In this document: one piece after another, positions 1-6,679 of the stretch
How positions within the stretch are numbered: position 1 is the stretch's first letter
Layout of the letters: each line of letters starts with the position of its first letter
Assembly: GCA_021414045.1 (NCBI GenBank)
Contig: JAIOPF010000036.1
Span: 1 to 6,679 of the forward strand
Length of the DNA: 6,679 nt
DNA from: Deltaproteobacteria bacterium
GTDB lineage: Bacteria; UBA10199; DSSB01
Direction: 5' to 3'
Position numbers and translations under genes: made by a program
Notes under the pieces: model-generated
Told to the model about the DNA's origin: nothing
Seen by the model: the letters and a program-made list of their open reading frames with translations, nothing else
The model's database searches: none

Positions 1-2148
1 TGGACGGTGGATCGTTCGCTTCAAGAGGCCTGGAAACTGCTCGCGCGGGGAGGATTAAAGGAACTCGCTACGGTGGAGGAACTATACCTGCTGGGCTTTC
101 GGCTTCCTGAGCCCGCCCTGCTAGCCTTTCTCGAATCCTCACTCCGGGGCTATCCGGAATTGACCATTCATTTATTCCTCCCACCACGGGAAAGGCTCGT
201 CGACGCCGAGGGACGCTTTGAAAACGCGCGACGCCGCCTCGAAGCCATGGCAGAATCGACGGAATCCCTCGAAGCCTTGCCTCCCGCGCATTTGCGGGCC
301 TGGCCTTATGCCACGCCGATTCACGAGACGGACGCCGCCCTAAGATCCTGGCTGGAATTGGGATCCGAAAACCGAATCCTCGTTCCCGGCTTCAGTCCGG
401 TCGGCGGTGTTTTAGAAGCGGAATTGCGCGCCAGAATCGCCGTTCAGGGGTCGGCCGGGCCGGTTGCGGCGACCGCCACACAGATCCCCGCCTTTCTCAT
501 CCGCGAATTGGAGACGGGCCGAGATCCAGAAGTTCCGGTTCTCTTCGAAGCCGTCCTTCAAGCCCTGCGTCCGCTTTTCTTGGACCTGCAAAAGAGTTTG
601 GCCGAAAACGGCGATCTCGAATCCCTGCGCTTTCTCGAAGCCTATCGCCGGTGGTTTTTGGACTGGGAACAAGCGGAAACCTGGGAAGCCGAACTCCGCC
701 CCTGGAAGGAGTGGATCGCCGATCTAAAAGAAGACCTGACCGAACTCCGGCTACAGGCATCCCCTGGCGTGCAACGCCGCCTGCCGCTCCGACGGCTCGA
801 TCGTCCCGGCCTCTTGCCGGTAAAAAATCTTCGGGTGGTCGGAATGAACGAGGGTTCTTTTCCCGCCGCTCCGACGCCCGCATTCTTCGAGGAAGAGGGC
901 CTGCGCCTTCTGAAAATCCACGAAGAAGAATTGATCCTTCAGCAAGCCCTCTTCTTGGGCCTGGACCGCGTCGATTTCAGTTATTCGGAGTTTTCCCTTT
1001 CCGGTCGCGCCCTCCCGCCCTCGGCTTCCTTGAGTGAACTGCCCGCTTTAGAGTGGATTCCCGAACGGGAAACGACCGCCCTGTCCAGCGCCCAGGGCCA
1101 CCCCTATTTCCGCGAAAACGTCCAGCGCGAACGCCGGAGGCGGGATTCGCCCGGAGGAATCGACGCCGGCGACCTACAAAATTTGGGGTTGGAATCGGCC
1201 ATTCTCGCGAAACTCAAGAAACATCCGCTCAGCGCGACTTACCTCGACGATTTCGCCAAGTGCCCCTGGCGCTTCTTCGCTCGTTGGCAACTGCAGCTGA
1301 AGGAAGAAGTCCAAGAAGACCTGGAAATCGAACCGAAACGCCGCGGCGGCCTGATGCACCGGCTTTTGGAAGAGGCGATTCGCGAATTGTGCCGCGGATT
1401 TTTCGAGCAAGGAAAAATCCCTTCCGCGCAGGAAGTCGAATCCTGCCTGGAACTTGTCTTTCTCCGGCTGCAGACAGTGGCCGTCGGCGAGCCCTCCCCC
1501 GTTCCCCGCGTCCTGGTGCTGGACCAACTCGAGAGACTGCGACGCTCGGCCTCGGCCTTGCTCGGCGAAGAACAGGCGAATTGGAGCGAAGCTCCCGAAA
1601 AACTCCTCCCCCGCCACCTCGAATGGAGTTTCGGCCGCGGCGGCCAAGGACCCTTGACCATCGCATTGGATGCCACGACGAGCATCCCCTTGACCGGTGC
1701 CGTGGATCGCATCGACGTCAGTTCGGAGGGAAACCGCTTCCTCCTGATCGACTACAAATCCTCGCGGAGCGAGGACCTCGCCAAGGAGATCCGCGACGGC
1801 CAGAGCCTGCAGCTATGGATCTACCTTCAAGCCGTGAAACGCCTGCTGTATCCGCGGGCGGAAGCCTTGGGAGCCCTCTATTGGGACGTCAAGGAAGTGA
1901 AGAAGAACCAAGGCATCGCCCGCCGCGAGGCCTATCAACCTTATTCCCAACGCAAAATCCCTTCCCAATCGCGTTCCTTCATGAAGGAAGACGCCTTCGA
2001 AGAGATGGATAATCGTTTGGAGGCGGCGACAGTGAAAATCCTGAAAAGGATCCTGGCGGGAGATTATATCCTTAAGCCCGAAAAATGCCTGGGCGCCTAC
2101 TGCGAATTCCGCGAGATATGCCGTTATGACGAAAAGCCTCGAAACTAA
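1..2148 (+). CDS. addB: AddB-like helicase-nuclease subunit, PD-(D/E)XK nuclease (5' end outside window)
   Basis: Probable nuclease subunit of an AddAB-type complex that resects double-strand breaks in the cytoplasm. The frame is open from base 1, and the GTG at 7 lies inside a recognisable domain, so the true start is upstream. AddB proteins usually exceed 1000 residues; about 715 are visible. Numbering from the GTG, residues 1-380 resemble the degenerate second helicase half of AddB, with GMNEGSFP at 279-286. The nuclease domain spans about 405-713: C419 in KCPWRFF, H451 in LMHRLL, D567 in AVDRID, D582 and K584 in LIDYKSS, and QLWIY at 602-606. These are the expected PD-(D/E)XK positions. 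C694, C699 and C705 near the end would complete a 4Fe-4S site with C419, as in AddB and Cas4, though the first spacing is x4 rather than x2. It overlaps the AddA-like gene by 23 bases. The AddB assignment over a generic PD-(D/E)XK protein rests mainly on this neighbour. Confidence 0.85.
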   Translation, partial: WTVDRSLQEAWKLLARGGLKELATVEELYLLGFRLPEPALLAFLESSLRGYPELTIHLFLPPRERLVDAEGRFENARRRLEAMAESTESLEALPPAHLRAWPYATPIHETDAALRSWLELGSENRILVPGFSPVGGVLEAELRARIAVQGSAGPVAATATQIPAFLIRELETGRDPEVPVLFEAVLQALRPLFLDLQKSLAENGDLESLRFLEAYRRWFLDWEQAETWEAELRPWKEWIADLKEDLTELRLQASPGVQRRLPLRRLDRPGLLPVKNLRVVGMNEGSFPAAPTPAFFEEEGLRLLKIHEEELILQQALFLGLDRVDFSYSEFSLSGRALPPSASLSELPALEWIPERETTALSSAQGHPYFRENVQRERRRRDSPGGIDAGDLQNLGLESAILAKLKKHPLSATYLDDFAKCPWRFFARWQLQLKEEVQEDLEIEPKRRGGLMHRLLEEAIRELCRGFFEQGKIPSAQEVESCLELVFLRLQTVAVGEPSPVPRVLVLDQLERLRRSASALLGEEQANWSEAPEKLLPRHLEWSFGRGGQGPLTIALDATTSIPLTGAVDRIDVSSEGNRFLLIDYKSSRSEDLAKEIRDGQSLQLWIYLQAVKRLLYPRAEALGALYWDVKEVKKNQGIARREAYQPYSQRKIPSQSRSFMKEDAFEEMDNRLEAATVKILKRILAGDYILKPEKCLGAYCEFREICRYDEKPRN

Positions 2149-5100
2149 ACTTATCCACGAGTCGCAGCTGGCCCGGGCGGTGGAAAGCCTCGACCGAGAC
2201 GCGATCATCGTCGCGAATGCCGGCGCGGGGAAGACGCATTTGCTGGTCGAGCATTACTTCGCCCTGCTGGAATCGGGGCTAGAGCCGGCCCATGTCGTCG
2301 CCTACACCTTCACGGAAAAGGCCGCCAACGAGCTTCGCGAGCGCATCGTCCGCCGCATGGGAACTCATCCCGGATTTTCGGAATTGCCCGAGGACATGCT
2401 CAAGCATTGGCGGACTCGCATCCACGCCGCCCCGATAGGCACCATCCACCAATTTTGCCTCAAGGTGATCGAGGCCTCCCGAAACGCCGGCGAGCGTTCT
2501 TCCTACAAGATCGTCGACGAAGCCCTGGAAGGCGCCTTGCAAGAAGGCTTGCTGCGGGCCTTCCTGAGGCGTCGCTTCGAGGCGGAGGACGCGGACGCCC
2601 TCCGGCTTCTCGAACATTACCGGATCGCCGACCTAACTCGGCTTCTCGAGCGCTATCTCTCTTACCTGCCCTTCGAGGCCGAATTGGAAATTCCGCTTCC
2701 GGCTCCCGAAGCCCTCGAGAGCTCCCTCCTCGAATCCTTGGAGAGGCTGGGAAAACCGCTATGGGACGAAATTCAGGGGCAAAAACGACGGCGCTATTGG
2801 CTGAGTTTCGCCGACATGGAGAGACGCGCCCTGGAGTTGCTGCGAGATCCGCCCGAGGCGGTCGTGAATTTCCTTCGTCCCATCCAGCACGTCCTGGTCG
2901 ACGAATTTCAGGACACGGCCCCCATTCAAATTCGCCTCATTGAGGCCTTGCGCGAGCAAGGTTCGCGGAATGCGGGCCGGCTCCACCTTTTTTGCGTCGG
3001 AGATCCCAAACAGTCGATCTACCGCTTTCGCGACGTTGACCGGAACCTCCTGCTCAATACCGAAGAAAAAATCCACTCCCAAGTCGGGGAAAAATTCGAT
3101 TTTTTCGTCAATTATCGCTCGACCTCCACCGTGCTGAAACTCGTCAACGGCTTCACCGCCAGCGCCTTTCCTGAGGCCCGGGACTCCCAAGCCAATCGTG
3201 AGGACGTCCCCGGGACCCTCGCGCGATTGGTGGAAATTTCACCGGAAGAAACAGGAGCCGACGCCGAAGGTTGGGCCGAAGAGGAGGCCAGACAAGTGGC
3301 CTTAGCCATCCAAGGCTTGGGCCAAGACCTTCCCCTCGACCGCATCGCCGTTTTATACCGGGCCTCCACCGCGGCGCTTCCCTTGATCCATGCCCTCAAG
3401 GAACGTGGCATTCCTTACAGCATTCGGGGAGGGCAAAATCTTTTCGAGCGTCAGGAAATTCTCGACCTTCACCGGCTGCTTTATATTAGGGCCGCCGCCA
3501 AGCATGACCACTCCGTGGTAGGGGTGCTGAGATCCCCACTTTTTCTGCTCTCCGACGCGACCTTGCTTTTCCTGTCGCGGCGCGACTCCAAGGAAAGCCT
3601 CTGGGAACACCTGAACCGGCCGGAAACCCTGGAAGCCCTGAAATCCGATTATCCTCCCGAATTTGACAAAGCCAACTGGGCGCTGGATCGATTGCGGCGG
3701 TGGAAGGGCCTAGCGGGAACCCTCTCCGCCCATCGATTATTGGAGGAGGCCTTAAGGCGGGAATCTTGGGGAGACCTCTATGCCGCCGCCTATCGAGAGC
3801 CGCAACGCCGATTGGCCATCGAACAATGGATGGAATGGCTGCAAGCCCTGGAAACCGACGATGCCCCGCTACGTTTGACGGACACGGCGCGCATCCTCAA
3901 GGAAGTGGTCGCGATGATGCCGAACAAGACGCCTCTCGGCGATTTGATCGGCAGCCGCGGCAGCGTCCAACTGCTGACGATTCACGCGGCCAAGGGACTG
4001 CAGTTCGATACCGTCTTCCTGATCGGCATGAACCGGAAGATGCACGTGGATTATCCCCTTTTGCAGCGAGTGGGGAATGCGCTGGCCCTGAAAGTACCGG
4101 ACGAGGATCACAAGAATCGCAAGACCGACCGTTACCAAGCCATCGAAGCGCATCACCAAGCGGAAGAATTGGAAGAGGCAAAACGCCTGCTCTACGTCGC
4201 CATGACCCGAGCGGAAAACCGGCTGATCCTCCTCGTCCAACCGAAGAAATCCAAATCAGGATCCTTGCAGGACCTGCTATTGCGGGGGCTTGGCGAAACG
4301 GCGGATCTTTGGAAGGGAACTCTAGACAGCGGCGAGACTTCCGCTATCGATGCCGAAATCCCCGCGGAAGCCGACGACGTCATTCCAGAACCCACCGCGG
4401 ACCCCATCCTTCCCTTAAGGGAAACCAGCGTTTCCGAATTGGAAACCTTTCTGGCCTGTCCCTTGAAGCACTATTACACCTACGAACGCCAGACGCCGAC
4501 GGCTCCTGGGAATCTTTCGGGGGAATTGGGCGCGGCCGAAATCGGGACCTTGCTGCACGGAGCCTTGAACGCCTTGCATTCTCGGCCGGAATCCGAAATC
4601 GATCCGCTGATCCGTCGCCTCCTGGGGCCTTCCCTGCCCAATCCCGAAAAGGGCCTGGTCGAAAAGCTGGAGAATACCCTTCTCTCCTACCTGCAAAGCG
4701 GGGCTTATGGAGTATTGCAAAAGTCCGAGGAGGATTTCAGCGAACTCCCCTTTCTGCTCCAGCTGAGTTCCGGCGCGGTGCGGGGACAGATCGACCGTTT
4801 GATCCGAGTGAATGGAAAATGGATCCTGATCGACTTCAAATATGCCGAACGGGAAGCCAGCCCCAGGGAACTTCTCTCGGCCTATGGATTTCAGCTGAAG
4901 ACCTACGCCCTCGCCTGCCGTCGATTGCTGCGCGAGAACCTCGATTCCTCCCAAATCCACGTGATGAACCGAGGCGAAGCCTTCGAATTCCGATTCAGCG
5001 AGGAGGATCTGGACCTCCATGAAGCCCTGTTGGAAGAAGCCTCCGCCGCGCTGCGCAACGCCGACAAGAAACTCTCCGAAATCCGCTGGCGACCGGCTTG

Positions 5101-5173
5101 CGCGGTATGCGCCTACCAACGCGACATTCCCGTCTGCCCCGTTCCGAAGGGCCGCGCCTTCGCGAGCCTATAG
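2126..5173 (+). CDS. addA: AddA-like UvrD/RecB-family helicase-nuclease
   Basis: ATP-driven 3'-5' DNA helicase with a C-terminal nuclease, the motor subunit of an AddAB-type end-resection enzyme. Visible superfamily 1A motifs: Q-motif glutamine Q14, Walker A GAGKT at 33-37, Ia TFTEKAA at 61-67, II VDEFQDT at 258-264, III GDPKQSIYRFR at 292-302, IV NYRS at 329-332, V TIHAAKGLQFDTVFL at 618-632 and VI LYVAMTRAENRL at 689-700. The nuclease domain, about 768-1015, has H811, D890 in GQID, D903 and K905 in LIDFK, and QLKTY at 923-927, so it looks catalytically complete. C778 in ACPLKHYY plus C992, C995 and C1004 could bind an Fe-S cluster. At 1015 residues it is shorter than many AddA proteins (about 1150-1250). 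The ATG at 2126 keeps the Q-motif; the next candidate, GTG at 2180, would lose it. There is no strong Shine-Dalgarno, which suits translational coupling to the upstream gene. A RecB name is possible, but the AddB-like partner favours AddA. Confidence 0.92.
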   Translation: MTKSLETKLIHESQLARAVESLDRDAIIVANAGAGKTHLLVEHYFALLESGLEPAHVVAYTFTEKAANELRERIVRRMGTHPGFSELPEDMLKHWRTRIHAAPIGTIHQFCLKVIEASRNAGERSSYKIVDEALEGALQEGLLRAFLRRRFEAEDADALRLLEHYRIADLTRLLERYLSYLPFEAELEIPLPAPEALESSLLESLERLGKPLWDEIQGQKRRRYWLSFADMERRALELLRDPPEAVVNFLRPIQHVLVDEFQDTAPIQIRLIEALREQGSRNAGRLHLFCVGDPKQSIYRFRDVDRNLLLNTEEKIHSQVGEKFDFFVNYRSTSTVLKLVNGFTASAFPEARDSQANREDVPGTLARLVEISPEETGADAEGWAEEEARQVALAIQGLGQDLPLDRIAVLYRASTAALPLIHALKERGIPYSIRGGQNLFERQEILDLHRLLYIRAAAKHDHSVVGVLRSPLFLLSDATLLFLSRRDSKESLWEHLNRPETLEALKSDYPPEFDKANWALDRLRRWKGLAGTLSAHRLLEEALRRESWGDLYAAAYREPQRRLAIEQWMEWLQALETDDAPLRLTDTARILKEVVAMMPNKTPLGDLIGSRGSVQLLTIHAAKGLQFDTVFLIGMNRKMHVDYPLLQRVGNALALKVPDEDHKNRKTDRYQAIEAHHQAEELEEAKRLLYVAMTRAENRLILLVQPKKSKSGSLQDLLLRGLGETADLWKGTLDSGETSAIDAEIPAEADDVIPEPTADPILPLRETSVSELETFLACPLKHYYTYERQTPTAPGNLSGELGAAEIGTLLHGALNALHSRPESEIDPLIRRLLGPSLPNPEKGLVEKLENTLLSYLQSGAYGVLQKSEEDFSELPFLLQLSSGAVRGQIDRLIRVNGKWILIDFKYAEREASPRELLSAYGFQLKTYALACRRLLRENLDSSQIHVMNRGEAFEFRFSEEDLDLHEALLEEASAALRNADKKLSEIRWRPACAVCAYQRDIPVCPVPKGRAFASL

Positions 5174-5184
5174 CGGAATCTTCG

Positions 5185-5213
5185 TTGCCAGCCTCTCCCA
5201 AAATTGGTCTACT
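5185..5213 (+). promoter_or_regulatory. Possible sigma70-type promoter before glnE
   Basis: TTGCCA at 5185-5190 (5 of 6 to the -35 consensus) is followed after 17 bases by TCTACT at 5208-5213 (4 of 6 to the -10 consensus). Spacing is ideal, and transcription would begin near 5220, just before the ribosome binding site. The -10 element lacks the most conserved A at its second position, so it would be weak. If real, it would let glnE be expressed apart from the repair operon. Matches of this quality also arise by chance. Confidence 0.28.
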
Positions 5214-5222
5214 GTCTTCCTG

Positions 5223-5230
5223 AAGGAGAG
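5223..5230 (+). promoter_or_regulatory. Shine-Dalgarno site for glnE
   Basis: AAGGAGAG lies 8 bases before the ATG at 5239 (10 if only AAGGAG is counted). It is the clearest ribosome binding site in the window. An in-frame TGA at 5221-5223 closes the frame just upstream, so 5239 is the first possible start and is well supported. Confidence 0.75.
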
Positions 5231-5238
5231 CCGCATCC

Positions 5239-6309
5239 ATGGAGTTTCGCGTCGAGGCCGCCGAAAATACCGCCTATCCGCAGCAGGCGCTGGAAGTCTA
5301 TGCCGGCCTCGAGCCCGCCCTGAGCCAAGTTCGAAGCGCACTCGACCAAAGGAAGATCGACGCGCTACTGACCACGCTGGGAAACAGTAATTTTCTCGCC
5401 CGATGGGCTCGCCGCCATCCGGAAAAGGCCGCCGAGACGCTTTGCGACGACCTCGACGTCCCAAGGCTACAGGAAGATTTCTTCGCCGAATTTCGCGATG
5501 TCTTGGGCGCCCAGGAACCTCGCGACGCCGAGCAGTTGGCCGAAATCCTGCTCGACCGCAAATACCGTCATCTCTTTCGCATCACCCTGCGCGACGTCGG
5601 ACTGCGCCGGCCCTTGCGGGAAATCGTCGCCGAGTTCAGCGCGCTGGCCCGCGCCGTCCTGCGCAGCACCCTCGATTGGCATTTGGCCCAATGCCGCGGG
5701 GATTTCGGCACTGCCCTGGCCTCGCCCGACTTCGATGCCGAGATCCCGTTTTGCATCCTCGCCATGGGCAAGTTGGGCGGGGACGAGCTGAACTTCAGCA
5801 GCGACATCGACCTGATTTATTTCTACGGAACCGACGAAGGGCGGGTCGAGGGCGTGGGCGGGCTGAATCCCCACGAGTACTTCGGAAAATTGGCCGAAAG
5901 AATGGGCGCTTTCCTGCGCAAAAAGAATCCCGACGGCTTCCTGTATCGGGTCGATCTCGAGCTGCGTCCCGAAGGCAAGTCCGGCAGATGCTCTTCGGCG
6001 GCCAGAACGCCGACTTGCAAATCCCCAACACCCTCGAAGTCCTGCCGCGTCTCCGCAAGGCGGGTCTTATCGAGGCCCGGGAAGAAGCCCGGCTTTCCGG
6101 CGCCTATATCTATCTGCGCACCCTGGAGCACCGGCTACAATTGGCGGAGGAAGAGCAAACTCACCAATTGCCCGAATCCACCGAAGAACTTCAAAATTTG
6201 GCCAGGCGCATGGGATACGCCCAGCCGGACCGGGGCGAAGCCGTCCAGGCGATGTTCGCCGATCTGGAGGGGCACCGGAGCGCCGTGCAGGAGATTTTTA
6301 ACGACATGA
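5239..6309 (+). CDS. glnE: Disrupted glnE, first (adenylyl-removing) half; native up to about residue 249
   Basis: N-terminal half of glutamine synthetase adenylyltransferase/adenylyl-removing enzyme. In the known family this half removes AMP from the glutamine synthetase tyrosine by phosphorolysis, reactivating it when nitrogen is scarce. Residues 41-68 show the family's GNSNFLARWARRHP segment. The nucleotidyltransferase core MGKLGGDELNFSSDIDLI is at 176-193, with D189 and D191 the likely metal ligands. RVDLELRPEGKSG follows at 237-249 and probably supplies a third acid, D239. Up to there, spacing fits E. coli GlnE. After G249 (base 5985) the frame turns into Arg/Pro/Ser-rich sequence with no family resemblance and stops at 6307-6309; the real continuation lies in frame 3 (separate entry). 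About 95 residues, including the WER...ALIRAR and GGIREIEF regions, are absent. As it stands the product is truncated and probably lacks normal adenylyl-removing activity. Cause unresolved: decay, remodelling or assembly error. Confidence 0.85.
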   Translation: MEFRVEAAENTAYPQQALEVYAGLEPALSQVRSALDQRKIDALLTTLGNSNFLARWARRHPEKAAETLCDDLDVPRLQEDFFAEFRDVLGAQEPRDAEQLAEILLDRKYRHLFRITLRDVGLRRPLREIVAEFSALARAVLRSTLDWHLAQCRGDFGTALASPDFDAEIPFCILAMGKLGGDELNFSSDIDLIYFYGTDEGRVEGVGGLNPHEYFGKLAERMGAFLRKKNPDGFLYRVDLELRPEGKSGRCSSAARTPTCKSPTPSKSCRVSARRVLSRPGKKPGFPAPISICAPWSTGYNWRRKSKLTNCPNPPKNFKIWPGAWDTPSRTGAKPSRRCSPIWRGTGAPCRRFLTT

Positions 6310-6338
6310 TGGCGAAACGATTCGAGGCGGAAGGATGA
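5985..6338 (+). pseudogene. glnE: glnE first-half continuation, out of frame with its own start
   Basis: Frame-3 segment of 117 codons that resumes GlnE homology after the disruption. It opens with QMLFGGQNADLQIPNTLEVL, matching the family's QLxxGGxxPSLRxxxTLxxL segment. It continues with AYIYLRTLEHRLQL and EQTHQLP (family FLRRVEHRLQ, QTHxLP), LARRMGY and HRSAVQEIFND, which normally close the adenylyl-removing half. Upstream of 5985 the same frame is only Arg/Pro-rich shadow sequence, so this piece has no start of its own. It ends with TGA at 6336-6338, overlapping the ATG of the next reading frame. The amino-acid texture (Leu/Glu/Ala-rich) switches cleanly at 5985, which places the junction within about 10 bases. 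Confidence 0.82.
6324..6338 (+). promoter_or_regulatory. GAGG Shine-Dalgarno and ATGA stop-start overlap
   Basis: GAGG at 6324-6327 lies 7 bases before ATG 6335, and a second AGG directly abuts it. The TGA closing the preceding frame at 6336-6338 overlaps this ATG as ATGA, a classic translational-coupling arrangement. Ribosomes in frame 1 would stop at 6309, 25 bases earlier, still close enough for possible reinitiation. Confidence 0.5.
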
Positions 6339-6679
6339 ACCCGGGCGCCCTCTTATATTACGATGAGTTGAAGCGAGACATCGTCGCTCAAAGCGATCTC
6401 GAGGGGAAACTCCTCGCCTTGCGGCGCTTCCGCAAAACCATTTCCCAGGAGATCGAGACCCGTTTGCTCTCGGGGGATATGCCCTTGGACCCCGCCATGG
6501 CCGCCCTCACCCATTTGGCCGACGCGGTGCTGATCGCCACCTATGAAATGGCCCGCGAAGAACTCTCCCACAACTTCGGCCTTCCGCGGTGCAAGGACAA
6601 CAACGGCAGTTTCGTTCCCAGCGAGTTCGCCATCATCGGAATGGGCAAGCTGGGCGGCTTGGAACTGCATCTCCACAGC
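6335..6679 (+). CDS. glnE: glnE second (adenylyl-transferring) half, separate ORF, cut by window edge
   Basis: Start of the C-terminal half of GlnE, which in the family transfers AMP from ATP to glutamine synthetase and inactivates it under nitrogen excess. All 115 visible residues resemble the single-chain enzyme just after its inter-domain region: NPGALLYYDEL, EGKLLALRRFRK at 23-34 (E. coli has EALRQFKQ here), a helical stretch LTHLADAVLIATYEMA at 58-73, and FAIIGMGKLGGLELHLHS at 98-115. The last is the beginning of the second nucleotidyltransferase motif, whose SDLDLI acids should fall just past the edge. The ATG at 6335 is preceded by an in-frame TAA at 6299-6301, so no longer start exists in this frame. 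Homology beginning right at residue 2, with the canonical preceding helices missing, suggests either a true gene split or a second deletion. Whether the rest is intact cannot be seen. Confidence 0.82.
   Translation, partial: MNPGALLYYDELKRDIVAQSDLEGKLLALRRFRKTISQEIETRLLSGDMPLDPAMAALTHLADAVLIATYEMAREELSHNFGLPRCKDNNGSFVPSEFAIIGMGKLGGLELHLHS

Noticed and set aside
7..9. GTG at 7 as the true start of the AddB-like gene
   Set aside because: The frame is open to the window edge, no ribosome binding site can be seen in six bases, and the protein would lack the whole first helicase half typical of AddB.
1053..2012. 319-codon + strand open frame inside the AddB-like gene
   Set aside because: Same Arg/Pro-rich shadow composition; the overlapping frame encodes the complete nuclease motifs.
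3700..5022. Long + strand open frame (440 codons) inside the AddA-like gene
   Set aside because: It is Arg/Pro/Gly/Ser-rich with no motifs, typical of an off-frame reading of GC-rich coding DNA, while the overlapping frame carries helicase motifs V and VI and the nuclease domain.
4415..5119. 234-codon minus-strand open frame opposite the AddA nuclease domain
   Set aside because: No recognisable domain or ribosome binding site, and it lies wholly antisense to a conserved domain; the other antisense frames, such as 1174-1647 and 5467-5874, fail for the same reasons.
1..5173. A novel defence or anti-phage helicase-nuclease system
   Set aside because: Motif order and gene pairing match the known AddAB repair enzyme, and the neighbour is a nitrogen-metabolism gene, with no defence or mobile-element genes in view.
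5193..5230. CTCTCC (5193-5198) complementary to GGAGAG (5225-5230), possibly hiding the glnE ribosome binding site
   Set aside because: Only six pairs across a 26-base loop; short pyrimidine matches to a purine-rich Shine-Dalgarno are expected by chance.
5978..5992. Programmed ribosomal frameshift joining the two glnE frames
   Set aside because: There is no slippery heptamer or evident stimulatory structure, and about 95 expected residues are absent, which frameshifting cannot explain.

Overview
The window reads almost entirely on the + strand and is densely coding. It looks like chromosomal DNA of a GC-rich, Gram-negative-type bacterium (GC roughly 60% by eye). The gene content does not fix the taxon. 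An AddB-then-AddA gene order next to a GlnE-type gene would fit a proteobacterial or deltaproteobacteria-like lineage, possibly an uncultured one, but this is a weak inference. I see no mobile element, CRISPR array, tRNA or rRNA.

Region 1 (1-5173) is a two-gene DNA-repair operon. The first gene, cut by the left edge, encodes an AddB-like protein: the end of a degenerate helicase half followed by a complete PD-(D/E)XK nuclease domain with four candidate Fe-S cysteines. The second gene starts inside the end of the first (23-base overlap). It encodes an AddA-like protein with all UvrD/RecB helicase motifs and a second PD-(D/E)XK nuclease domain. Together they should form a heterodimeric, two-nuclease helicase-nuclease that resects double-strand breaks for RecA-dependent recombination, the job RecBCD does in E. 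coli. Unusually, the AddA-like subunit also carries a possible four-cysteine cluster.

Region 2 (5174-5238) is a 65-base gap. It holds a good Shine-Dalgarno sequence and a possible weak sigma70-type promoter for the next gene.

Region 3 (5239-6679) is a disrupted glnE, the two-headed enzyme that adds and removes AMP on glutamine synthetase. The first (adenylyl-removing) half starts normally and keeps its GKLGG...SSDIDLI nucleotidyltransferase motif. Near 5985 homology jumps across roughly 95 expected residues and changes from frame 1 to frame 3. That second piece ends at 6338 in an ATGA overlap with a separate reading frame, which begins the second (adenylyl-transferring) half and runs off the right edge at its GKLGG motif. 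The residues normally joining the halves are also missing. The gene is therefore either decaying, genuinely split and remodelled, or misassembled. This is the most interesting observation here. I found no wholly new system.
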